Below, piece after piece: positions 23,713 to 31,491 of a stretch of 32,607 bases of DNA. A program made the translations under genes and the position numbers. Under the pieces are notes generated by a model. It worked only from the letters and a program-made list of their open reading frames with translations, did not search any database and was not told where the DNA came from. Each line of letters starts with the position of its first letter. Position 1 is the first letter of the stretch. The DNA comes from Caldifarciminota bacterium UBA2202 (lineage in GTDB: Bacteria; Hydrothermota; 32-111): contig DCUY01000052.1 in the NCBI GenBank assembly GCA_002327905.1, forward strand, positions 1-32,607, written 5' to 3'.

Positions 23713-25161
23713 TTATTTTTTATTTCCTATTCCGATTTTAACTTTCTTGAATCTTGCAGGAGCGGAGCCGTGCGACATTTCAGCTCTCTGTCCGGGCTGT
23801 CCCTTTCCGCAGTTTATAACTCCCCACAAATCCCAATAATTCTCATTGCATATAGCATCGCACTTTCCCCAGAATTCAGGAGTGATATCCTGATAAGAGC
23901 AGTTCTTGAGCATCTTTCCCTTTTTTCCGTTCTTTATTTCATAACCTATTTCGCATCCGAACTGGAAATTGAGGCGCATCTGGTCTATTGACCATGATTT
24001 GTTCGTATCCATATATACGCCGTTTTTAGTATCTTTAATTAAATCATCCAATTCCCATTCGCCCGGAGCAAGAGACAAGTTCGCAATTCTTATAATTGGA
24101 ATTGAAGAGAATCCCTGAGAGCGGGAGCAGCCTCTTGAACGAGTATCTCCGATTTTATGAGCCAATTCCCTGTTTGTCATATAACCTGTTAAAGTTCCGT
24201 TCTTGACAATATCCCATCTCTGAGCTCTGACTCCGTCATCATCATATCCGTGTGTTGCGAGACCCAAAGGAATTGTCGAGTCGGCAAAGAGATTCACTAT
24301 AGGCGAACCGTATTTGAATTTTTTATATTTTTCAAGAGTTGCAAAGGATGTTCCCGCATAATTCGCCTCATAACCCAACACTCTGTCAAGCTCAGTCGCG
24401 TGCCCCACTGACTCATGTATCTGAAGAACCATCTGGGAGCCGCCTATTATCAAATCCGATGTTTTTTCCTGACATTCATCCGCAGTAAGAAGAGCTATTG
24501 CCTCATCCCTTATTCTCTCCGCATTCTGAAAAAGCTCCATCTGCTCTATTATTTCATATCCGCCTGAATAATACTGTCCTCCGAAAGATGCAGGGTAAGA
24601 GCGGACCTGCATATCATTGTTGCCTATTGATGTTACAGAATATCCTGCTCCGCTTCTTAAAAGGTCCTGAAGGATTTCGCTGTCTTCGGAATTGACAAAC
24701 CATTTTCTTATGTTTTGAAATGACATTTCAACAGTGGAGACCTTTATCTCAGGCTTCTTTCTCAAAATTTCATCTATTGAAAGCATCAGTTCAAGCTTAC
24801 GCTCCAATGGAATGCGGAAAGGATTTTTCAAAGCAGGAGTGAACCAGTGGTCTTTGTATGACTGCTCTTTCGCCCACTTGACCTTTGCAGTTTGAAGCGA
24901 ACTTGATGCCTTTGCTATAAGAACCGCCTCTTTTGCGATTCTCTTAACCTCTTCAGCAGTGAGAGTGTCGCTTGAAGCAAATCCCCATGACCCTCTGTAT
25001 AAGACTCTTATTCCGAATCCGAGAGTTTGAGAATAATCAGCACTCACCTTTGCATTTCTTACATTCAAATCCTCATTTTTTGTCTCAATTATTCTTATAT
25101 CCGCATAATCAGCACCATAGTGCTTTGCAGTGTCTATTGCCAAATTTCCAAGTTTAAACAT
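23713..25161 (-). CDS. tldD: Metalloprotease TldD
   Basis: Zinc-metalloprotease subunit that forms a heterodimer with TldE/PmbA and cleaves unfolded peptides, including RiPP precursors in other bacteria. The 482 residues contain the HExxxH zinc motif as HESVGHATELDR (about 249-260). They also have the GCSRSQGFSSIP region, FQFGCEIGYEI and the C-terminal INCGKGQPGQ cysteine region expected of TldD. The AGGAGG site fixes the start. It is the last gene of the operon, 13 bp behind pmbA. No RiPP precursor or modifying enzyme is visible nearby, so housekeeping proteolysis is the conservative reading. Confidence 0.95.
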   Translation of the reverse strand: MFKLGNLAIDTAKHYGADYADIRIIETKNEDLNVRNAKVSADYSQTLGFGIRVLYRGSWGFASSDTLTAEEVKRIAKEAVLIAKASSSLQTAKVKWAKEQSYKDHWFTPALKNPFRIPLERKLELMLSIDEILRKKPEIKVSTVEMSFQNIRKWFVNSEDSEILQDLLRSGAGYSVTSIGNNDMQVRSYPASFGGQYYSGGYEIIEQMELFQNAERIRDEAIALLTADECQEKTSDLIIGGSQMVLQIHESVGHATELDRVLGYEANYAGTSFATLEKYKKFKYGSPIVNLFADSTIPLGLATHGYDDDGVRAQRWDIVKNGTLTGYMTNRELAHKIGDTRSRGCSRSQGFSSIPIIRIANLSLAPGEWELDDLIKDTKNGVYMDTNKSWSIDQMRLNFQFGCEIGYEIKNGKKGKMLKNCSYQDITPEFWGKCDAICNENYWDLWGVINCGKGQPGQRAEMSHGSAPARFKKVKIGIGNKK

Positions 25162-25174
25162 GATTCCTCCTGTC

Positions 25175-26515
25175 CTAAAACTCTGTTTTGCTTGTAAAAT
25201 GGAAGTCCCTGACTTTCATTGCAGGAACCGAGAATCCTCCTCCGAAGCCTACGCTTTGGACGAGTGTCTTGTCTCCTATCATATCCACATTCATGAGTGT
25301 TTCCATTATTGACTGAGTAAAGCGCAGATTTTTCAATCCTTGCTTGACCTTTCCGTCTTCTATAAGAAAGATTCCGTTTCTTGTCATACCTGTTATCAAG
25401 GTCTTCATCGGATCAAGTATATTCACATAATGAAACTGTGTGACAAGGATTCCCTTTTTTGTTGTATCTATCATCTTCTCTAAGGATTTGTCTCCATTCT
25501 CAATATGAAGATTGAGAGGAAGAGGCCCATACTCGTCATCAGCTCCCAAGGAATGTCCGGTATTCTCCATTTTAAGCATTTCGGCGACTCTCCTGTCTGT
25601 CGGAATTTCCTTGAAAACACCCTTTTCAATAAGATGAAGCTTTTTCTTCGGAAATCCCTCCATGTCAAACGGGATTCCACCGATTCCTTCAATAAACGCG
25701 TCATCATAAAGATTTACCTTTGCGTCAGCAACTCTCTCTTTGAGTTTTCCGGAGAGAAATGTTCTTCCCTCTGCATATCTGAGTCCGTTGAACACAGTAT
25801 ATGAAAGAAATGAAATTATATCTGCGACAGCGGCAGGCTCAAGAATTACAGTGTATTTGCCGGGTTCGATTGATTTTGGATTCTTTGACATTTTTGCTTT
25901 ATTTATTGCAGTTTCAGCATCTTTAATAACATTAAGCTTCTTAATGCTTGTCTGTGAATCCTCTGACCATCCTGAAGAGTTCTTTGTCTGAGCTGTTATT
26001 GAAAATGTTGCATTTGTATTTTCATTATGGGCGAACAAACCCTTTGAATTTGCTATTGCAAAGACAATGGCTGTGTTGGACATTATTCCTGCGGCTGACA
26101 TCTTCTCCTTTGAGCACATTTTGACTGCGGATTTAACCATATCAGCCCTTTTTTGAGGCAAAACATCCTCAGTTCCTTTGTCATATCCTTTTCCTATGGT
26201 GTATTTCTGCATCTCGGGAAGAGGAAAGATTCTCTTTCCCGTTCTCTGATTCAATGCTATCTGCTTTGCTGTCTCTAAAAATCCTTTAATGTTCTTCGCT
26301 TCAAGCGATGTTCCAGAGACAATTCCTACTTTATCTCCATAAACGCATCTGATGGTGAAAGAATACCTTATGGAATCGACATTCTGTGTAATTTCATTGT
26401 TTGAAAATCTTGTCAATGCCTCTCTCTCTCCGGCAATCGAGACTGTAGTCATGTCAGCGTCCGAGGCCTTTATGACTTTGTCTGCGAACTGTTGAATCCT
26501 GCTTTTTGTAAGCAT
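25175..26515 (-). CDS. pmbA: TldE/PmbA family protein (TldD partner)
   Basis: The 446-residue partner subunit of TldD. It has the family fold with motifs such as GKYTVILEPAAVADIISFL, FLSGKLKERVADAKVNLYDD and the C-terminal TRNGIFLIEDGKV, but lacks the HExxxH zinc site, as expected for TldE. An AGGAG site lies 6 nt before the ATG. Nine bp separate it from the upstream Sua5 gene and 13 bp from tldD, so the pair is cotranscribed. Confidence 0.93.
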   Translation of the reverse strand: MLTKSRIQQFADKVIKASDADMTTVSIAGEREALTRFSNNEITQNVDSIRYSFTIRCVYGDKVGIVSGTSLEAKNIKGFLETAKQIALNQRTGKRIFPLPEMQKYTIGKGYDKGTEDVLPQKRADMVKSAVKMCSKEKMSAAGIMSNTAIVFAIANSKGLFAHNENTNATFSITAQTKNSSGWSEDSQTSIKKLNVIKDAETAINKAKMSKNPKSIEPGKYTVILEPAAVADIISFLSYTVFNGLRYAEGRTFLSGKLKERVADAKVNLYDDAFIEGIGGIPFDMEGFPKKKLHLIEKGVFKEIPTDRRVAEMLKMENTGHSLGADDEYGPLPLNLHIENGDKSLEKMIDTTKKGILVTQFHYVNILDPMKTLITGMTRNGIFLIEDGKVKQGLKNLRFTQSIMETLMNVDMIGDKTLVQSVGFGGGFSVPAMKVRDFHFTSKTEF

Positions 26516-26524
26516 AGAAACTCC

Positions 26525-27121
26525 TTATTTCAAATGTTTATTTATTCCTTTGTAAAAATCCTCTTTTGAAAGAACTCCCTCTCTTAAAATCTCAGTTCTG
26601 CCGTTTGAAATTCTTACAACAGTTGAGGGTTTCACTCCTTTTTTTAAAGAACCGTATATGAAAATTTCTTTTATCTTCTCGAATGCCTCTTCTTCCGAAT
26701 CAATAATTTTTTCTCCGGAGACATTGAGTGATGTAACTGCCATAGGCCTATCCAGTCTCTTCAAAAGATTCAGAATCTGCGCATTCTTCGGAATTCTGAA
26801 TGAAGCCATATTGTCTTTTACAAGCAGACTGCACAGAACTCTCTTCGGGTGAGACACAATAGTGAGAGGTCCGGGTAGAAATGAGTCAATAACTCTCTCA
26901 AGAAGTTTGGATTTTCTGAAAAATTCAAAGACCTGATTTTTTGAATAAAAGAACAAAGAGAATGGTTTTCCCTTGTCTCTCTTTTTTAGTTCAAAGATTC
27001 TCTCAATTGATTCTTCATTGTCATACAAAACACCCATTCCATTTACAGTGTCAGTTGAAAATGCAGCCGTCTCTCCTGAATTTAAAAGATCTGCCGCTCT
27101 CTTTATATCAATTCCAGCCAT
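26525..27121 (-). CDS. Sua5/YciO/YrdC-domain protein, probable threonylcarbamoyl-AMP synthase
   Basis: Probably makes threonylcarbamoyl-AMP from threonine, bicarbonate and ATP for the t6A37 modification of tRNA. The 198-residue single-domain form (TsaC type) has FSTDTVNGMG (about 21-30; usually TDTVYGL), the basic KKRDKGKP (about 47-54), LPGPLTIV (about 88-95), the adenylate-binding FRIP and SLNVSGE (about 133-139). The Tyr-to-Asn change in TDTVxG and Lys for Arg in KxxxRP are mild departures, so a YciO-type paralogue with a different role is possible. Overlaps purE by 14 bp. Confidence 0.84.
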   Translation of the reverse strand: MAGIDIKRAADLLNSGETAAFSTDTVNGMGVLYDNEESIERIFELKKRDKGKPFSLFFYSKNQVFEFFRKSKLLERVIDSFLPGPLTIVSHPKRVLCSLLVKDNMASFRIPKNAQILNLLKRLDRPMAVTSLNVSGEKIIDSEEEAFEKIKEIFIYGSLKKGVKPSTVVRISNGRTEILREGVLSKEDFYKGINKHLK

Positions 27122-27563
27122 CTCTCATCTTCTTGAGCCTGCTCTCTGTTTCACTGTCTGATACTGCAAACATCTCTACAGCAAAGATAGCGGCATTCTT
27201 TGCTCCGGTTTTTCCTATTGTAAAAACAGCGACAGGTATTCCTGACGGCATCATGACAGAAGCATAAAGAGAATCAATTCCTTTTAAGGAGGAAGAGTCT
27301 ATCGGCACTGCCAATACGGGAAGAGTCGTATGAGACGCCACAACTCCGGCAAGATGAGCGGCATAACCTGCTCCGCATATTATCGCTTTATACCCGTTTT
27401 CTCTTGCTTTGGATGAAAACTCCTTTACTTTATCCGGATTTCTGTGCGCGGACATAATCAATACATCGCATTCAATTCCGAATTCTTTCAGAGTCGTCTC
27501 CGCAGAACTCATTGTCTCTCTGTCGGATTCCGAGCCCATAAGTATGGCGATTTTTCCCTGCAT
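27108..27563 (-). CDS. purE: N5-carboxyaminoimidazole ribonucleotide mutase
   Basis: Purine biosynthesis: converts N5-CAIR to CAIR. The 151 residues show MGSESDRETM at the start, SAHRNPDKV with the catalytic histidine (about 40-48), GAGYAAHLAG (usually GAGGAAHLPG), DSLYASVMMPSGIPVA and IGKTGAKNAA. The last two identify class I rather than the CO2-using class II enzyme. Class I needs PurK, which is not in this window. A GGAGGAAT site lies within the end of the upstream lipoprotein gene, and the ATG overlaps its stop by one base. Confidence 0.94.
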   Translation of the reverse strand: MQGKIAILMGSESDRETMSSAETTLKEFGIECDVLIMSAHRNPDKVKEFSSKARENGYKAIICGAGYAAHLAGVVASHTTLPVLAVPIDSSSLKGIDSLYASVMMPSGIPVAVFTIGKTGAKNAAIFAVEMFAVSDSETESRLKKMRDGWN

Positions 27564-28123
27564 TATTCCTCCAAATCATTTATATATTCTATCATTATAA
27601 ACCTGTCAGTACTGCTTTCCGTATCCAAAGAATCGCTGATGTCTGTTATTCTCTTTAAAATATTATAAATATAAGAAAAACTATCTCTCTCAATTTCATT
27701 TGTAAGACCGAGCTTGTGAAGGGAATTCGACTTTACAGCCTCTCTTAGAGCGTAAAGAGGAAATTCTGCATATTTAGAGACAAAAGCTCTGTAATTTTTC
27801 GAAACACTCTCCGGCTCATCTCTGAAATACATCAAAGAGACGAATATTGAAAAATTATTGTCAGGTTCAATTTCTCTTGACAAATCAAGATAGTATTTTG
27901 CGGAATCCCTCTCATCAAAAGCAAAGAATGTATAGGATAAACCGCCCACAATATCAAGAGAATCCGGAAAATCGGAAAAATCCCTTAAAAATCTGGCATG
28001 CGCCTTTGCAAAATCATTATTTTTAAGGTATGTCCATCCGTCCTCAGAGAGCGGGTCAATGAATGAGCATGAAGTGATTATTAAAATCACTGCTAAAATC
28101 AGAATAATTTTACGATTTTCCAT
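27563..28123 (-). CDS. Small lipoprotein with TPR-like helices
   Basis: The 186-residue protein has a lipoprotein signal with ITSC lipobox (Cys19). The mature part is helical and contains at least one TPR-like unit (about 27-62: GWTYLKNNDFAKAHARFLRDFSDFPDS) followed by a second (AKYYLDLSREIEPDN). Probably a periplasm-facing scaffold. It sits between the subtilase gene, which it overlaps by 25 bp, and purE. The ribosome site is weak (GAGAG). No function can be assigned. Confidence 0.8.
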   Translation of the reverse strand: MENRKIILILAVILIITSCSFIDPLSEDGWTYLKNNDFAKAHARFLRDFSDFPDSLDIVGGLSYTFFAFDERDSAKYYLDLSREIEPDNNFSIFVSLMYFRDEPESVSKNYRAFVSKYAEFPLYALREAVKSNSLHKLGLTNEIERDSFSYIYNILKRITDISDSLDTESSTDRFIMIEYINDLEE

Positions 28124-30066
28124 AGCACTCTCTCTGATTTTACAAAATAGACGCCTCTCGGAAGATTTTTAAATGAAGCTTCTCCGTTTGATGCATTGGA
28201 AATAAATCTTCCGCTGTTATCATAAATCTGCGCATTAATATCTTCAATTTCAAGAATAGAGCTTGAAAGAACAATGCTCTTTTTTGAAACAAAGTTTTCT
28301 GTCAAGAATTTTTTTGTCTTGTCCCTCTGCAGTCTGTAAACTCCCTTTCTGTCTGCGAAGAATTCGATTCTGTCGGAATACCTCTTCACTGAATGAACGA
28401 AATCATTGCAGTAAAGAGTCAAATGCTCAGCATCCGAGGTCTGTATAGTGACCAAAACATCCGACTTATCCGAAGGGGAGATTATTTTGTCGCCTTCAAA
28501 GAACATGGCAAAATTGTCACTGCCTGACATCTGGACAGACCCGTGATATACGACAAAGGATTTATCCGCAAGGGATTTTAATGCAACATCTCTTGCGAAT
28601 GTATAATTTTCGCCTTTCTTCTCTCCGTATGCGGTTATTGTATATAGTCCCGATTTTGCAATATCAAGTTCTGTATAAATAAGATTTCCCATTTCATGAT
28701 AATTCAATTTTTCATTTATCAAAAGAGAGGAGAGCACAAGAGAATCCAAATTGAAAGTGTCATTGAGTATCAACATTGAATAAAACAGAATATTGGATGC
28801 TTTGTCAAAATCAATTGTCTTAATAGCCACCGGCTGTTCGAATAATGATTCCGGCTTAGGATAGCCCCAGCCGTATTCATTGTCATATCCCGCAGAACCC
28901 AAATCCAAAGATGCATCTATCATCAAATTTACAATTTCATCAACAGAAGTGTATCCCAAAGAATACATAAGTCCGGCGAGGGCACTCAGGTGAGGTGTTG
29001 AAAACGAGGTTCCCTCGACAAAATATAGATAAAAATCATTTACATTTGCGCCGCTGTCAGTCTGCTCGGGCATAGGGCATAAAATTCCGCCCTCATCCTC
29101 TCCGTCTCCGTTTATATCCTGATAGACATATCCTCCGGGAGTGACAAAATCAAGATTTGTCCCGTATTGCGAGTATGGAGTTCTGTCGAAATAATAATCC
29201 ACAGCTCCCACTGAAATCGCCTCTTCAAATCCCGCAGGATAGGAGAGCATTGAGACTCCGTCATTTCCGGATGCGGCAATAACCATGACATTATTGTTTC
29301 TTGCATCGATTATCGCTGAATGGAGAATGTCCCATCCGCTTGAATCTCCCGGTTCTCCGCCCAAAGAGAGATTTAAAACCTTGCATCCATTGCTTATTCC
29401 GTATTCAATTGCATCAAGAATGTCAGAGAGATTTCCGGATCCTGTTTCATCGAGTACTCTTAGAGGCATTATTGAGGCATTGTATATTATTCCGGCAGTG
29501 GAGAGAGAATTGTTTATTGTGCTTGCAATTACGCTCGTTACAGCAGTTCCGTGTCCGTTCATATCATTCGGGTGCGAATCATCCGAGACAAAATCATATC
29601 CCTGCACAAAATTTATTCCTTCAAAATCCGAATAAGCGGAGTATTCATTTGTGGTGGATACTACAAGACCCAGCTCATCAGACGGAATTGCATAGTCTTC
29701 AAATGCGATTCCAGTGTCAAGAACTCCGATTATCACTGATGTGGTTCCCAACACCCCCTTGTCGAGAATAAAGGAGAGATTGTAATGCTTATCGCTTAAA
29801 GACCATTGATATGAAAAATATGTGTCATTTGGAGTATAGAATGCATGGAGCTTCGGTTCTTTGTATATTTTTACGGCATCCGGATATGCTGCCTTTATTT
29901 TGTCAAAATCCGAATCTATAACTATAAAATTATATTTGGAGTTTGCCTTTATGAATCCATCCGCTTTTCTTTCAGGCAGAGAACCTTTGAATTCCACCAT
30001 GTATCTCTCTGCAAATGCAAAGACAAATACAAGCATGGAAAATGCAAGTAAAAATCTTTTCATCAT
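28099..30066 (-). CDS. Secreted subtilisin-like (S8) serine peptidase with type IX-like sorting tail
   Basis: The 655-residue protein has a signal peptide (1-19), an inhibitor-like propeptide (about 20-85) and an S8 catalytic domain (about 105-400). The triad is Asp117 (GVLDTGI), His172 (MNGHGTAV) and Ser354 (EGTSFSTPHL), with the oxyanion Asn in AASGNDG (about 268). A beta-rich region follows. The last about 45 residues (AQIYDNSGRF...LPRGVYFVKS...KIVKLF) match a compact Por/type A sorting domain. It opens a six-gene operon ending in tldD. No Shine-Dalgarno is visible before either start codon (ATGATG), which suggests a very short or absent leader. Confidence 0.93.
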   Translation of the reverse strand: MMKRFLLAFSMLVFVFAFAERYMVEFKGSLPERKADGFIKANSKYNFIVIDSDFDKIKAAYPDAVKIYKEPKLHAFYTPNDTYFSYQWSLSDKHYNLSFILDKGVLGTTSVIIGVLDTGIAFEDYAIPSDELGLVVSTTNEYSAYSDFEGINFVQGYDFVSDDSHPNDMNGHGTAVTSVIASTINNSLSTAGIIYNASIMPLRVLDETGSGNLSDILDAIEYGISNGCKVLNLSLGGEPGDSSGWDILHSAIIDARNNNVMVIAASGNDGVSMLSYPAGFEEAISVGAVDYYFDRTPYSQYGTNLDFVTPGGYVYQDINGDGEDEGGILCPMPEQTDSGANVNDFYLYFVEGTSFSTPHLSALAGLMYSLGYTSVDEIVNLMIDASLDLGSAGYDNEYGWGYPKPESLFEQPVAIKTIDFDKASNILFYSMLILNDTFNLDSLVLSSLLINEKLNYHEMGNLIYTELDIAKSGLYTITAYGEKKGENYTFARDVALKSLADKSFVVYHGSVQMSGSDNFAMFFEGDKIISPSDKSDVLVTIQTSDAEHLTLYCNDFVHSVKRYSDRIEFFADRKGVYRLQRDKTKKFLTENFVSKKSIVLSSSILEIEDINAQIYDNSGRFISNASNGEASFKNLPRGVYFVKSERVLWKIVKLF

Positions 30067-30349
30067 ATTATAATATCATAAAATAAGAATATTGCAATAT
30101 AAAATATAATTTAACACCAAAAAAACAGCAATTTACAACATTAAAAGTGTCCTTGAACAAATAGTATTATTCTATTTGCCTTTAATAAAACAAATTCCGC
30201 TCTTTATAACTGATTTCAAATCATTGAATCTGTTATTGAACAGGCTTTTAGAGTCAATGATAATATTAAATATAAACTTTGAACTATTGCGATAGTTTAT
30301 CATTTCAAGTTTTGTTTGCTTATTGAGGAGGGTGAAACGCTATTGATAA
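30067..30349. other. Intergenic stretch without a recognisable gene
   Basis: Apart from the weak promoter next to the S8 gene, this AT-rich stretch has no ORF with coding character. I see a 13-bp inverted repeat TGATTTCAAATCA (30211-30223). There is also a two-part stem: AAACTT (30274-30279) with AAGTTT (30307-30312) enclosing AACTAT/ATAGTT (30282-30297, TGCG loop). Neither is strong enough to name a function. Confidence 0.5.
30075..30103 (-). promoter_or_regulatory. Weak candidate promoter for the S8 operon
   Basis: On the minus strand, TTTATA (30103-30098), 17 bp, TATGAT (30080-30075), ending 8 nt before the first ATG. The -35 match is poor and the region is very AT-rich. Another TATAAT at 30072-30067 is too close to the ATG to serve a transcript containing it. 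Confidence 0.3.
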
Positions 30350-30350
30350 T

Positions 30351-30378
30351 AAAACGCCCCCATTTAGGGGGCGCTTAA
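30351..30378 (-). terminator. Intrinsic terminator of the GATase-like lipoprotein gene
   Basis: Stem CGCCCCC (30355-30361) and GGGGGCG (30367-30373) with a 5-nt ATTTA loop. On the minus strand it is followed by GTTTTATTAT. It starts 27 bp past the stop at 30400. Confidence 0.85.
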
Positions 30379-30399
30379 AAATATTATAAACAGATTATA

Positions 30400-31365
30400 T
30401 TACATTTTTCCCAAGACAAGTTTAACAAGTCTCGGAAGAATCAGTCCCATTGAATCGGGCTGATATACATAAGCATGTTCAAGTGGCTGTCCTGTCATGA
30501 AGACTATTCCCGCTCCGTAGGGATATACCACAAGAGTAGGTTCGTTAGAATCTGAGCCGTTCATGAGTATGTTTGTTGAAGCGGGAAGGTTTGTTAAATA
30601 CTCATGGCTTGCATAATTATTGTAAAGTTCTGTTGCGGTTATTCCGTCGAACATTTTGTGCTCCGGCTGCATAATTTTATTGTGAGATTCATAACGAAGA
30701 TTTATCTCCACCTCTGCAGGAAGCACTATGCCTGCTGTTTTAATATCTCCGTAAGCCCAACCGTTATCGCACACTTCCCACAGAATTGTTCCGCCGGCAT
30801 TGACAAAGGCATTTACCATGTCATTGTTTTCACCGATTACATTATAGAATGTCTGCGACTGGTCATTTGCGATGATAAGCAAATCTTCATAAGGGTTCAA
30901 TTCAAAATCAGGTATTGAGTCCGAAGTTATGAACTCATACTGATTTTCTCCCTCGCCTGTTGTAAATCCTTCTGCTATAAGCATGTCTTCCATTGAAGTG
31001 GTATTCCACGGAAGTCCGTCCTGAAATATTACTACGTGAGATGCGGCATTTGCTCCTGCGTAATCAAGAGTTATGTTCAAATTCCCGTCTCCGCCTTTTC
31101 CCGTGAAAAGAAGGATGCCCTGAAGATTATATGCATAAGCCATTATCACATCTATTTTTCCCCAGTGAGTGAAAGAAATTTTCTCTGAAATTTCCTCGAT
31201 CTCCTGCTCTTCAACATTATCTCCCTCTGCAATTGAGACGACAAGCTTATCTATCTGGCTTAGATATTCGCTTGGAATGTTGATTGTAATGGAATTGTAT
31301 CCGATGAGTGAGCAAGAGCTGACAAAGAGCAACATCAATGCGCCAAAAAACAACATTTTTTTCAT
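30400..31365 (-). CDS. Lipoprotein with a class I glutamine-amidotransferase-like domain
   Basis: The 321-residue protein has a lipoprotein signal ending in FVSSC (Cys18). The start was moved 8 codons in from the longest ORF because AAAGGAGG precedes this ATG. A small beta domain with Ig-like character (about 22-95) precedes a Rossmann-like domain (about 95-318). That domain's pattern (HVVIFQDG..., YEDLLIIAND, VNAFVNAGGTILWEV, YGAGIVFMTGQPLEH) resembles GATase1-like/DUF4350 proteins. No Cys-His-Glu triad is apparent, so a binding or structural role is more likely than amidotransfer. Single-gene unit between a terminator and its own promoter. Confidence 0.8.
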   Translation of the reverse strand: MKKMLFFGALMLLFVSSCSLIGYNSITINIPSEYLSQIDKLVVSIAEGDNVEEQEIEEISEKISFTHWGKIDVIMAYAYNLQGILLFTGKGGDGNLNITLDYAGANAASHVVIFQDGLPWNTTSMEDMLIAEGFTTGEGENQYEFITSDSIPDFELNPYEDLLIIANDQSQTFYNVIGENNDMVNAFVNAGGTILWEVCDNGWAYGDIKTAGIVLPAEVEINLRYESHNKIMQPEHKMFDGITATELYNNYASHEYLTNLPASTNILMNGSDSNEPTLVVYPYGAGIVFMTGQPLEHAYVYQPDSMGLILPRLVKLVLGKM

Positions 31366-31384
31366 TCTGCCTCCTTTTCTCTTA

Positions 31385-31412
31385 AACATATCATATTTGA
31401 TTTATTTGTCAA
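31385..31412 (-). promoter_or_regulatory. Promoter for the GATase-like lipoprotein gene
   Basis: On the minus strand, TTGACA (31412-31407), 16 bp, TATGTT (31390-31385), with an extended TG upstream (TGATATGTT). Predicted leader of about 12 nt containing the AAGGAGG site. It is divergent from the promoter at 31457. Confidence 0.55.
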
Positions 31413-31456
31413 TAGAATAATTCATTTAAAATTTTCCATAAAAAAACAAGTAATGA

Positions 31457-31484
31457 TTGAAAATAAAAATTATTATGATACAAT
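31457..31484 (+). promoter_or_regulatory. Promoter of the adenine deaminase gene
   Basis: TTGAAA (31457-31462), 16 bp, TACAAT (31479-31484). The -10 ends 7 nt before the ATG at 31492, predicting a leaderless mRNA like the one at 4682. Confidence 0.6.
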
Positions 31485-31491
31485 TATTTTT

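Noticed and set aside
27108..27563. Class II (CO2-using) PurE
   Set aside because: The C-terminal IGKTGAKNAA and MMPSGIPVA motifs belong to class I.
29301..29771. 156-codon plus-strand ORF within the S8 peptidase gene
   Set aside because: Antisense to the conserved catalytic domain; composition (Leu/Gln/Arg/His rich) is typical of a shadow frame.
31366..31389. 8-codon N-terminal extension of the GATase-like lipoprotein
   Set aside because: The AAAGGAGG ribosome site is inside this stretch, so translation should begin at 31365.
31453..31491. 13-codon N-terminal extension of the adenine deaminase
   Set aside because: The best promoter lies within this stretch and family homologues begin near MRNKN.
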